This document shows, piece by piece, positions 42,578-64,000 of a stretch of DNA of 64,000 bases (position 1 is the stretch's first letter; each line of letters begins with the position of its first letter). This stretch comes from Trema orientale (taxonomy: Eukaryota > Streptophyta > Magnoliopsida > Rosales > Cannabaceae): contig JXTC01000334.1 in assembly GCA_002914845.1 (NCBI GenBank), positions 2,468-66,467 of the forward strand, given 5' to 3'. The notes below the pieces were generated by a model. It was not told the origin of the DNA. It saw nothing but the letters and a program-made list of their open reading frames with translations, and searched no databases. A program made the position numbers and the translations under genes.

Positions 42578-42913
42578 TAGATTTAAAGCATACAACAACT
42601 TTAACATAACTCAACCAATTTAGCGCCAATTATAATAAAGAAAAAACAAACTCGAAAGCCCAAGCTTGAGCCTGCACAAACCCAAAAGTTTGAGTTGAGG
42701 CTGGCTTGGACTGCCTGATTTACACCTTAATCATCAAGTATATAGCCCAGATGAGTTGAATTCCTTTCAAATTGATAAGCTCAAGATCCCTGTTCACTGA
42801 CTTGAGATCCCTCTCAAAAATAACATCCTTAAACTCTGCATGAGGCATGAAAACTATGGTCTACTTAGTTTAATAACTATCTTTAATACACTTATTTCAA
42901 TACATACTATTGG
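42578..42913. other. Intergenic sequence between two transposons
   Basis: Contains AAGCCCAAGCTTGAGCCTG and similar GC-richer words near 42655-42700 but no recognisable gene or repeat ends. Confidence 0.3.
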
Positions 42914-43457
42914 TGGAAACAACAACCAGACCAATTAAACAATCAAGAACAATGCGGAAAAACTAGAGCAAGAAAGAAACTTAACACGATTTACTTGGTT
43001 CCAGTTTTCAATGTGAAAACTATACATCCAAGACAGGGAACTTATCCTTAGTCGAATCCACTATCAACCAAGAAGATTACACCCTCATGTACTCTGAAAT
43101 TACAGAGTAAGATTCTCAGTACAAGCTAATTTCAAGTCTCTTAGTAGTACAATCACGAATCTCTTAGCTCACAGAATACAGAGATGATGTTACAACATAA
43201 AACAGAGAAATCACCTACGTTGCAATATGTGCGATACAACAACAGCTCTCAATAAAAACTCAGTTCCACACTCTCTTTTCCACTCTATTCTTGGCCTTCG
43301 AAACAGAGCATATATATACAGAACGAGTCTCACATTTTGAGCGTGAAATCAAGGACTTAGTTGACACATCATCAAGAATTAGTTAGAGTAATTAAGCTGC
43401 AGTCTTAACTAACTCCTAACTAACTTACTTAACCATAGTTGTCACCAACTGTCAACA
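42914..43457 (-). repeat. 3' LTR of Copia 4
   Basis: 544 bp. It contains a TATATATATG box near 43310 (minus strand) and ends in TG..CA form. Confidence 0.7.
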
Positions 43458-46400
43458 ATCTCCACCTTAACTCTAGATTTGGTTGTGGATCTAAACTAGA
43501 GGTCCCTGTAACTGTACCAATCTTCAAGTAGAAAGGATGTTTAGTAAGCTCAAAGCTTCCTTGAACTTGCTTACTGAAATCACCTTCGTCAACATGTCTA
43601 TAGAATTCTCGAGTGTAGAAATCTTCTCCACTTTAATCTGCCCTTGTCTAATAATGTCTCTCACAAAATATAGTCGAACATCTATGTGTTTAGTTCTCTC
43701 ATGAAATGCACTATTCTTCGAGAGATATATGGCACTTTGTGAATCACAATACACTATTACAACATGTTCCTTGAAGCCTAGTTCCTTAGTAATTCCTTGC
43801 AGCCACATTTCTTCCTTGACAGCCTCCATAAGAGCCACACACTCTGCCTCTATTGTAGACAAAGCCACGATATATTGTAGATTAGACTTCTAACTGATAA
43901 TATTCCTACCAATTGTGTAAACATAACGAGTCAATGATCTCTTTTTGTCTAAATCTGTAGTATCATCAGAATCACAGTATCCTACCAAGCCACCACTAGA
44001 ATGTCTAGTCCTTTTATAAACTAAACCAATATCCAACGTACCCTTTAGATACTTGAGCAACCACTTCATAGCTTCCCAGTGAACTCTTGCTGGTCTACTC
44101 ATAAACCTACTCACTAAACTAATACCAAAGGCAATGTCGGGCCCTATGCTAATCATGGCACACATTAAGCTCCCAACTGTATTAGAATATGGAACTCCAG
44201 CCATGTATTCTCTTTCTCTATCAGTTGATTCTCCCTTAACTGAACTTAGTTTGAAGTGAGCTACAATTGATTATGCAACAACCTTTGAATCCTTCATCCC
44301 AAATACTTCCAGAACCTTGTTCAAATATCCTTTTTGAGAAATGTAAGAATCCCCGCTGTTCTATCCCTACGATTCTCAATACCTAAGATCCTCTTAGTTG
44401 CCCCTAAGTCTTTCATCTTAAATTCAGTATCCAAGACTTTCTTCAACAACTAAATTTCACCTTTATCTGTAATCTACATAAAGCGACAAGTAGATGAACA
44501 TTCCCTTCTTTGTCATTTTGTAGTAGACACAATTATCAAAATTAGACCTCTTAAAGTCTTTAGATAACATGAACTCATCAAATCTTCTATACCACTGCCT
44601 AGGAGATTGCTTGAGTCCATACAAGGATTTTTGCAACAAGCACGCCTTGTTCTCAGCTTCTTTCTTAATAAAACCTTCTAGTTGCTCCATGAAAATCTCT
44701 TCACCAAGGTTACCATGTAGAAATGTTGTCTTCACATCAAGCTGCTCCAACTCTAATCAAGCTGCTCCAACTCTAAGTCAATCGTGGCTATCATAGCTAG
44801 AATGAGCCTTATAGATAAGTGCTTAACAACGGGTGAGAACACTTCGTGGTAGTCTATACCTTCAACTTGTGAAAATTCTTTGGTAACTATTTTCACCTTA
44901 AATCTAGCTGGTTCTACTCCAGGAATGTCGTGCTTCCTCTTGAAAATCCATCTGTACCCAATAACCTTTTTGTATAAAGGTTTGTCAATCAGCTTCCAAG
45001 TCTTGTTCTTCATGAGTGAGTGCATCCTCTCTTCTATTGCTTTCAACTAATCTTCCTTATCACTGCTCTTCTATGCTTCATTAAAATGCCCTGATTCTTC
45101 TAACTCAATGGAATCGCTAACATTGAGTGCATAAGCAATGATATCAACATAAGCAAAATGTAGAAGAGGTCGGATTATCCTTCTAGGTCTGTCCCTAGAC
45201 AAGAGATAATCAGTAAGTCTCCTCGGACTAGGAACTGGATCTCTTCCTAGTGAATCTGTACGTGTTGTTACACAATTTGGACTTGCAATCTCTGATGTTG
45301 TAACATCGGGCCATGTTGTAACATTAAGCTGGGATCTGCAGCTTCTGTCTGTGATGTTGTAATATTAGATTCTTCTGCTACTCCACCTGTAGCTGATTCC
45401 CTTTTAGTTTCACATTCAATTTCTAAATTTGTACCTTCAAAGCTATAAGTATCTGCAACTTGATCGAGCTTTGTAGAATGCTCTACCTCAAACTGGAAAG
45501 TCTCATTCTTAGACAAAGGGTTAGTATCCAATAAGATAGTTTTATAAAAAAAATATTCTCATTAAAAATGACATTTCGGCTAGTAACATATTTCTTATCA
45601 TCAATTAGCCATACCTTATAACTCTTAACACTCGGCGGATATCCTAGAAACACAGATTTGACAGCTCTAGGATTCAATTTTCTATGACTCTTATAGACAT
45701 AAGAAATATATCCGAATGGTCTAAGAAGCATTAAACTAAGTGGGTTACCTAACCAAACTTCCATTGGTGTCTTACAACCTACAGCTGATGATAGTGACCT
45801 ATTTATTAAATAGTATATAGTGTGTGTTACTTCTGCCCAAAATTTCTTAGGCAAACCAGATTCATTAAGCATATACCTAACCTTGTTAAGTATAGTTCTA
45901 TTCATATGTTCAGCTAACTCGTTTTGTTGGGGAGTGTCAGAACATATTCTATGCCTAGAAATACTATTTTGTACACAATATTGATTAAACTCACCACTGC
46001 AAAATTCTAAACTATTATCAGTTCTAAACTTTTTAATTTTCTTACTGGTTTGGTGCTCTACAAGGGTCTTCCATTCCTTAAATTTAGCAAAAATTTTATT
46101 TTTATGTCTTAAGAAATAAACTCAAACCCTTCGTGAATAATCATCAACAAAGGAAATAAAATATTGAGTAGAATTAAGAGAGAAAGGTACTTGAGGGGAT
46201 CCCCATAAGTTCGAGTGTACATACTCAATGATCCCATTCGTGGAGCGAGTAGCCATTGCGAATCGCAGCTTGTGAGCCTTTCCCAGCACACATGATTCAC
46301 AAAAATTGAGTGTTGAAATCTTCTTTGAGTCCAAAATACCCTATTTGCAGAGTTCTTACAAGCTTCTAATGCTAATATGACTTAATCACTTATGCCATGT

Positions 46401-47015
46401 TATTGTTTGATCTGATTTCGATGTTGTAACATCAGAAATTGCAGTAGCAGGAGTCTCTATTGTGACTTAAAGATTTTTCTACAGATCAAGACTTTCTGTC
46501 GCAACTGCAGAAGTTCCATTAACAGCTTCTCCTTACAATATGTACAGGCCATATTTCAACATGCCTTTCAGAACCACATGGCACCTTTCAACACCTTCAT
46601 CATTCCATTCTCAGATTTGTACGAACATCCACTTGCATCAAGCATTCCAAGTGAAACTAGATTTCTTCGAAGCTTTGGCACTAATCTCACATTCTCTAAT
46701 ACTTTGTAAGAACCATCCCACATCTTAAATTTCATAGAGCCAATTCCAATAATTTCACAAGTATTATTATTCCTCATGAGAACTTTTCCACCATTCATCT
46801 TACGAAAATCATACAACCAGTCCCTTCTTGGCGTTATATGGAAGGTACATCCTGAGTCCATGACCCAATCAACATGAGAACTATCTGATGCAATAGTAAG
46901 CACATCAGCCGAGTGAAATCCATCCGAGATATTGGCTATATCAGCTTGATCTTGATCATTATTCTTCTTCCGTTTTGGACAAAATCTTCGAATATGCCCA
47001 TCTTTGTGACAATAT
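42914..47015 (-). mobile_element. Copia LTR retrotransposon 4, minus strand, partial
   Basis: One LTR at about 42914-43457 (minus-strand start TGTTGACAG, end TTGTTTCCA) is followed, in minus-strand order from the far end, by a CCHC knuckle about 46960-47015, protease about 46570-46900, integrase about 45480-46340, reverse transcriptase about 43890-45050 and RNase H about 43500-43890. A polypurine tract GGTGGAGAT lies just inside the LTR. No second LTR is in the window; the element stops abruptly at about 47015 against another Copia piece in opposite orientation. Several breaks; a fossil. Confidence 0.85.
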
Positions 47016-47079
47016 TATTATTCCAAATGCTAAAGTATAATGATCAGATAATGAGGTAGAATAATATTATTCTATACTA

Positions 47080-47330
47080 GGTGAGGAAGATTTTAGACTA
47101 TGTTCTATTAAGAGATAGAAAGAGAAGACAAATTAAAGCTCTTGTAAGATATGTTCATGCTGATAGTATAGAGCTAGATGAGCCTATAAGTTACAGAGGG
47201 ACCCGAAGAAGCAAAGATTGCATTTACCAGAGGAAGAAATCAACTCTCTTGCGAAGAATCAGACCTTGACTTTGGTGGACAGACTAAAGGGGAAAAGAGT
47301 AATTGGATGTAAATGGGTTTTTTTTGTGCG
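47080..47330 (+). mobile_element. Copia pol fragment of another family, plus strand
   Basis: The plus-strand reading gives the integrase-to-reverse-transcriptase linker of a Copia polyprotein, ending in the conserved KGK..IGCKWVF-type block at about 47290-47325. It lies back to back with the minus-strand Copia 4. Short, decayed fragment. Confidence 0.65.
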
Positions 47331-48264
47331 TGATTAGATATAAATTAGGTATAAATTAATATTCTATTCTTGGCTATGTGGATTTTACAACATTAACAAT
47401 AATAAAATTTAAAAATAGATTGTGGTGAAAATATATAAAATAAATTTACTTTTGATTATGGATGATTTATTTATTTTTTTGACAAATATGAAATTTCAAT
47501 TCATGCAAGATAATTAAGAAAGTTTGATGATTGTTGTGATAATTAAATACTAATAGTCCCTCACCTAAAATAAAAAACATTACTCTCTTTGAAAAACTTC
47601 ATCTTCTTCCTCTTTGCAGCTTTTATCTCTTGATTTCTAACCTACATGTGGGAGATCCTTTACTTTTGATCTTTCTGCCTAATAGGATTTTCCTAATCTT
47701 TTTTTATTCCCCGATTAGTCATTCCATTTGTGTAAGATTGAAGGTCTCTATTCCTATGATTTATTCTCATGGGGGGTTTTGTCATATCAGAATCTATATT
47801 TGTGTTGATTTTTTATTTTATTTTTATAGTTTTTTCCTTTTAGTATTTTGTAGTTTTCTTCTAGAAAAGCTTAACATTCTAAGAATTAGATTTGTAAAAA
47901 TCTCAAGGTAGATATTGCGTCGTTTACGTAAATAGATTCTATTAAGATGGGTGCTATACTTTGGAATGATGAAGATAGAACTCTTTGTTCTTTATCAAAA
48001 GAATCTTTGGTCTATTTGATCCTTTGTTAGCATAATTAATTAATTTTTGCAAGATTTGGATTTTATAGTGTCTAAAGTGATCTTAAGGTTTATTATGCAT
48101 TTGGTAGAAAGTGATCATTGTTGTAGGTACGGGGAACTCGGCTGGTATAGGGTGTCTAGGAATGATCTTATTACTAATGATGCAAACTTTTCATTGAGAG
48201 ATAATGGTGATTTTTCTCGTTTTGTTCTTCATTCTAAGAAAGAAGCGGCACAATCCTCTCAGAT
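47331..48264. other. Unassigned sequence upstream of beta-glucosidase C
   Basis: AT-rich, with several short open frames of up to about 90 codons but no recognised domain. The texture (leader-like pyrimidine runs at 47580-47640, then degraded coding-like sequence 47950-48240) suggests a decayed repeat or pseudogene that I cannot name. Confidence 0.3.
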
Positions 48265-48540
48265 TAAAAAAAAAAAAAAAAAGGACCGGGCCCTTCCATT
48301 TTTTATTTTTGTTTTTTTTTTTATTATTGTGCTTTTTTTTTTATTAAAAAATTTCTTAATTTTTTTTGGGGACCATTTTTTTTTACCCGGAAGTTTCTTT
48401 TTTTTCCTTTTGGGAAAAGGGATTGGGTTTTAAACCCGGCCGGAGGCAGGACTTTTTTTCCCTTTTGGGGCTTTATTTTCGGTTTTATTGTTTTTTTTTT
48501 TCGTTTTTTTTTTTTTTTTTTTGTTTTTTTTTTTTTGGAA
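48265..48540. other. Homopolymer-dominated stretch, suspected bad base calls
   Basis: Starts with a 17-A run. Then nearly every base occurs in runs (GGACCGGGCCC, TTTTGGGGACC, AAACCCGGCCGG, several T-runs of 8-20). This run-stretched texture differs from ordinary AT-rich DNA on either side and resembles low-quality read sequence behind a poly(A). Confidence 0.55.
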
Positions 48541-48944
48541 CCGTACACACTGGGTATTGGTTGCATTCGGAGTTGAAGAAAACGGACTTGCCTAGATTCT
48601 CCTGACGGTAACAGTTAGCTAGGTTCATGGTTTTTCACCGGTTTTTTCCTGGATTCGTGGAAACTCAGGTTCCAATTACTTTTACTATATATGATTTTTC
48701 AACACTCAAAATAGCAAATAACTACTGTCCCTGATTTAGAGCTTATACGTATTTATTACTTGTAATAGAAACAGTTACAACTCTTCGGCAACCACAAGCC
48801 TTGACAATTTGTTTGCTTTGTCTTAAAATCATGTATTCTGAAAATCTCATGTCGATCGTTCGTCGTACTATTAAAAAAAATTCCACAGAAATAAACAGAT
48901 TTTAAGGTAGAGAGGATCGTTGGATCGGCCTATCGTAGCAAGCC

Positions 48945-60434
<11,490 letters not shown>

Positions 60435-60589
60435 TAGATTCATCATTGACATGAACTCGGGTGGTTGGATCAAGTTGGAAAGTTTCAGTACTGAGTTTTC
60501 CATTATGGTGGGTGGGAGATTTAACTTTTACAAGGAGTGCACAAAAGTTTTGTATTAGAGTTCAATGTCAAGGATAAGATAAGAAAACG

Positions 60590-60595
60590 AATAAA
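60590..60595 (+). terminator. Candidate poly(A) signal of beta-glucosidase C
   Basis: AATAAA, 156 nt after the stop codon. Confidence 0.45.
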
Positions 60596-61440
60596 GTATA
60601 TGTCATGTTCAGTTTTCTTGATACTAAAGGTATATATTAGACAATTACTAAAAAGTCAAATTCAAGACACAACTTTTCTTCGTATGATTAAGACTGACAC
60701 CTTCTTTCTACATTAACAATTATGGTTATTAATGTCATGCAAATGAGAGATATATGCCACATTTTCTTAGAATATGAGCTGGTATCAAATTTGGCCACTG
60801 TTAGAGGGAGGGGAGAAAGGTGTGGAGGAAGAAAGAGAATTTGAATTTTTATTGTTCTTCAATCTTGGTAATACACACTTCAAATTCTCACGAGCATGCT
60901 TCAATTTATAGTAGATATATTTATCACTAGCAATATAACCATGTTTATGGTGATATACACTATATGTTTATGAAAATACCAAACCATATGAGATTAAGCA
61001 ATTGGACGAAACTTGATGATTACCATCAGTTCTGATGTTTAGGCGGCCGTACTGACTTTAAATGCTAATAGGAGGTATGCTGATTTGTTTACTTAGTTTT
61101 ATTGCTTGAATGAGTCAGTCGATTCGGAAAATAATAATAAAAATAATAATAATAAAATTAAATAATAAATGCTTCATTTACAGGACGGGAATAAGTCATG
61201 CTAAGTCAAAGCTGCAACATTTTGGCACTCTTCAATGGTGATGGGTAAAACCATTAATTTACTATTAAAAACACAAAATAAACATACATTTGAAGTTTTA
61301 TAAACTTCCTACATGTCAACTGTTCACAGACAGTTCTAACACTAGAAAGATCTAGACACTCTTCACAAAATTCAATATTAATTTAAAAAAACATAAGATT
61401 ACACATTATATAAAACACCTATCTCACGCCTCACTACAAA
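60596..61440. other. Intergenic sequence between convergent genes
   Basis: Beta-glucosidase C (plus) and the AIP1 gene (minus) converge here. Only AT-rich DNA and an imperfect AAT run (61128-61170) are seen. Confidence 0.45.
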
Positions 61441-61956
61441 CCCCAGAAGAAACGGAGCTCGAGAAAAAAAAAAAATAAAATAAATATTAATAATAGTAAT
61501 AAAGGAAAAAGACAACAAGAATAGTACCTCTGATGCCTACAACACACCATATTGATGAGCAAAATTCTTCCCTTACAGCACAATATATTACAAAGCAGCT
61601 TTTATAATTCAACATTGCAGGTCGACATGCAGAAGTATCACTTATTATTTTCACAAAGCACTGCACCATCACCCTAAGAGGAACATCATAAGGATCAAGC
61701 ACTTTCGGATTGCTGATAAAAAAGAAAACCGTCCATTTTCAGGTTCAGCTTCATGATTCATGAGTTTGGTACGAAGATTGCTATTATGTATTCCAATTTC
61801 CAAAATCAGACAACAAAACATGGCAACCATACCTCTGAGTGTGAAGATTCAGATATCCTTCCCATTCTCTCGTGCCAAACCAAAAAAAATTAAAAACAAC
61901 GTTAACCAAATTCTTGTTAAACTTTTACGTCTCAATGAAGGTTTCTGGTCATCTAA
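61441..61956 (-). other. Probable 3' UTR of the AIP1 gene
   Basis: Lies directly downstream of the stop at 61957-61959. No other ORF with a recognisable domain is present. Confidence 0.4.
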
Positions 61957-62214
61957 TCACTGTGGATTTAACTTCCAAACACGTACACAAGCATCCTCAC
62001 CAGAGCTCACCACACCGTGCTCATCAGTGAAAGCTAATCCATAAACACCACCTAAGTGAGCACCCTTTATGGTTGTACGGCTTGATGCAGGCTTGTCCAC
62101 TTCATATATGATGACGCATGTGTCAAGTGATCCAGTAGCAACCAAGCTGCTGTCTGGAGACCAAGCAACGCAATTTATGCGTGCAGTGTGGTACAACATG
62201 TTTTTTAGTTTCAC
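61957..62214 (-). CDS. AIP1: Actin-interacting protein 1 (WD40), last exon
   Basis: Final coding exon on the minus strand. It starts after an AG acceptor (TTTTGCAG, 62215-62222) at 62214 and ends at the TGA 61957-61959; 85 codons plus stop. It encodes the last two WD40 repeats: [49 protein letters not shown] and [16 protein letters not shown], very close to plant AIP1 C-termini. AIP1 works with ADF/cofilin to disassemble actin filaments in the cytosol. The earlier exons should lie at higher coordinates but none was recognised up to 64000. Either the preceding intron is long and contains the cysteine-rich gene, or this is an isolated terminal exon. Confidence 0.82.
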   Translation of the reverse strand: MKLKNMLYHTARINCVAWSPDSSLVATGSLDTCVIIYEVDKPASSRTTIKGAHLGGVYGLAFTDEHGVVSSGEDACVRVWKLNPQ

Positions 62215-63097
62215 CTGCAAAATATAATGTGTCAAAAGATGCTGCGCTTCTGGGAAGTTCGACTATTGTAGCTATATTCATTCTTCATATGAAAAGCGAT
62301 ACATTTCAGTCTACAATTGTTTTAAAGCCCACCAGAAGAAAAAAATTAAAAAAACAAAAAAACAAAACATAGGTCAAACTATCCGGCTTCATGTTAGCTT
62401 CCCCAGCCCAAACCAGAAATGAATATTTCCAACGTGTATCCCTGCCCCAGAGCTAGTGAGGAGATCAGAACACTATGATTATTGAGCATTAATTGATTCC
62501 AAACTGTCTGGTATCTTTTCAGAAGTTCACTTCCAAGATCCCAACTGACCTAATTCCGCTGTCATGTAAAACATTAGGCCAGAATTGCAAAGATGCACCT
62601 TCTCAAACATGACTTGTATCTTTACTAATTCCAAAAGATAATAAGGAAAACTTTTGTTTTACTCGACATATTCGTGAATATCAAAGTTTCCTGCAACAAC
62701 CTATGGCACCAAGTTCAATTTTTGAGGATATCTCTCTCACGGAAAACAAGTGATATACTGATACTTGCCATGCCAGAAGTAGGAGTTGAGCCATTGGTCT
62801 TTTGTCCATTCCAATATATTAATAGAAAATCATAGCATCAAAATATTCACATTTCCCTGTCAGCCTCTAAGGCACATAAAATTGGATGGAAAAAGAAAGA
62901 TAAGTAAAATCACTTTCTTCTATTACAAGAAGGGTTATCCTAAACAGATACAACAGAACTATGTCTTCTCACGGCTATTTATATTTGATTTTCGCCAGAA
63001 CTATGTCTCTTCTCAGTGCTATTTATATTTTGTAAAGCATTTTCCCCTCTAAAGAGGACCAAAAAAGCATAAACCTATGGGAAGACGATCAAATTAC

Positions 63098-63130
<33 letters not shown>

Positions 63131-63315
63131 AAAGAAAATACATGTGACAAGATTACTTTTTCCCCTGTAGAAAGGACAGACACACACAGACACACACCAA
63201 AAAAAAAAAAAAAAAAATCCAAAAACCTAAAAACTGAGAAAAAAATATTTTGAAGAGTAAAAACCTAATAAATGGGAACAAAACATCGTTTTGAACCCAA
63301 AAAAATATACTAAAT
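62215..63315. other. Non-coding sequence between AIP1 exon and cysteine-rich gene
   Basis: No AIP1-like WD40 exon is recognised on the minus strand. It may be the last intron of AIP1. It includes the (CA)n microsatellite at 63106-63131. Confidence 0.4.
63106..63131. repeat. (CA)n microsatellite
   Basis: About 12-13 CA units next to a short TC run, followed by related ACAC words to 63200. Confidence 0.9.
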
Positions 63316-63839
63316 CTAACTAGCCCTCGGTGGAGTTGCGCCTGACTGCTTGTGGTTTTTGCAGTACTGTTTGCATTTGCTGGTGAAATCTCCCCGAAAA
63401 TCGGGACATCTCGCGAGGACATCCTGAATGAAAACACAGCAAGACGTGGTAATAGGAATGTTTTTATTGTAGAAATCAGCCATCTCCTTATAGCACGGGG
63501 CAAAAACGCATTTCTTTTGAGAATCGCCATCGCTCGGAGGCGGCGGACTCGCAACTTTAGCGCAATAATCCTTGCCCTTGACAAACAAANAAAAGGAGCT
63601 CTACAAAAAATAACTTTTTTTTTCAATTAAGATTTGTTGTAGAAACTAAATTAACCGTATCATTTTGGAAACATCAACAAGAAGTTAAAACTTCTCAAAA
63701 CTTGATCAAAAACTCACAACTAATGATTGAAAAGCCTTAGAATCATTACTAAAAGAATAAAAAAAAAAATAGTTTCATTTTTACTCTTTTACGGCCGCAA
63801 AAGAAGAAACAAGGGCAAGAAGAAGTTGCGTACAGCCAT
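63316..63839 (-). CDS. Small secreted cysteine-rich protein, ECA1/prolamin-like
   Basis: Proposed two-exon gene. Exon 1 at 63793-63839 starts at ATG 63837-63839 and encodes a signal peptide (MAVRNFFLPLFLLL) ending at a GTAAAA donor. Exon 2 at 63316-63598 follows an acceptor GTAGAG. Eight cysteines remain in the mature part. The run C-X17-CC-X9-C (around CYKEMADF..., TSCCVFIQDVLARC) fits the ECA1/prolamin-like domain of egg-cell-type secreted peptides; the first Cys pair spacing (X4) is shorter than usual. An N at 63590 lies in exon 2, so the junction with the signal peptide is uncertain. The function is not known from sequence; another cysteine-rich class is possible. Confidence 0.45.
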
Positions 63840-64000
63840 AAGATGAAAATAAAAGATCTAATATGAGTCGCTGTTTTCAATAGCATGGTGCTGAAAATAA
63901 AAATATTCTGATTCAGATTCCAAAATCCAGTTAACCAAGTAATTAATGTGTTGATTATTCTAGCAAAAGGATAATGTGTTGACATGCTTTATGCCTTTAA
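63840..64000. other. Upstream of the cysteine-rich gene
   Basis: AT-rich sequence to the window edge; no TATA box is clear enough to call. Confidence 0.3.

Noticed and set aside
48047-48605. Overlapping open frames full of Phe or Lys
   Set aside because: Produced by T/A homopolymer runs in a suspect stretch.

Overview
The window is nuclear DNA of a flowering plant, almost certainly a eudicot. It is AT-rich, its host genes are split by GT-AG introns, and its transposons are typical of plants (Copia LTR elements, an L1-type LINE, Mutator, hAT and PIF/Harbinger MITEs, a tRNA-derived SINE). I cannot name the species. Only a minority of the sequence is host coding; most of the rest is transposon-derived.

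Host genes. Two tandem paralogues of a BGLU44-type family 1 beta-glucosidase lie on the minus strand (5722-10496 and 34501-39372). They share exon lengths exactly for exons 2 and 4-11. The first has lost 33 nt of exon 3, in frame, exactly at an N. A third, divergent beta-glucosidase (48945-60434, plus strand, 14 exons, 530 codons) reads intact although its introns hold at least five transposons. Near the right edge are the last exon of an actin-interacting protein 1 (AIP1) WD40 gene and a small secreted cysteine-rich (ECA1/prolamin-like) gene, both on the minus strand.

Layout. 1-4756: degenerate LINE, running off the left edge. 4757-5319: a 282-bp tandem duplication joined by an N. 5722-10496: beta-glucosidase A. 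11227-23662: Copia cluster (a complete-length element with a perfect TSD, then an old Copia split by a younger short-LTR Copia). 23700-30880: AT-rich intergenic DNA with MITEs. 30880-33700: old Copia remnant with an inserted block. 34501-39372: beta-glucosidase B. 41460-42577: long-TIR Mutator-like element with a MITE inside. 42914-47330: two Copia remnants in opposite orientation. 48265-48540: homopolymer-rich stretch that looks like bad base calls. 48945-60434: beta-glucosidase C. 61957-63839: AIP1 last exon and the cysteine-rich gene.

The most notable structure is a 1,969-bp Mutator-like element in intron 4 of beta-glucosidase C. It has roughly 80-bp inverted ends and a perfect 9-bp target duplication, and it encloses a broken copy of an L-type lectin receptor-kinase lectin domain, so it is a Pack-MULE. 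Its right end lies 29 nt from the 3' splice site of that intron. A separate 171-173 bp foldback MITE family occurs four times, every copy with a perfect 9-bp target duplication, which places it in the Mutator superfamily. Three single Ns (5038, 8571, 63590) each coincide with a local anomaly and look like collapsed gaps. All exon models were built by hand from splice signals and GH1 family knowledge and have no transcript support.
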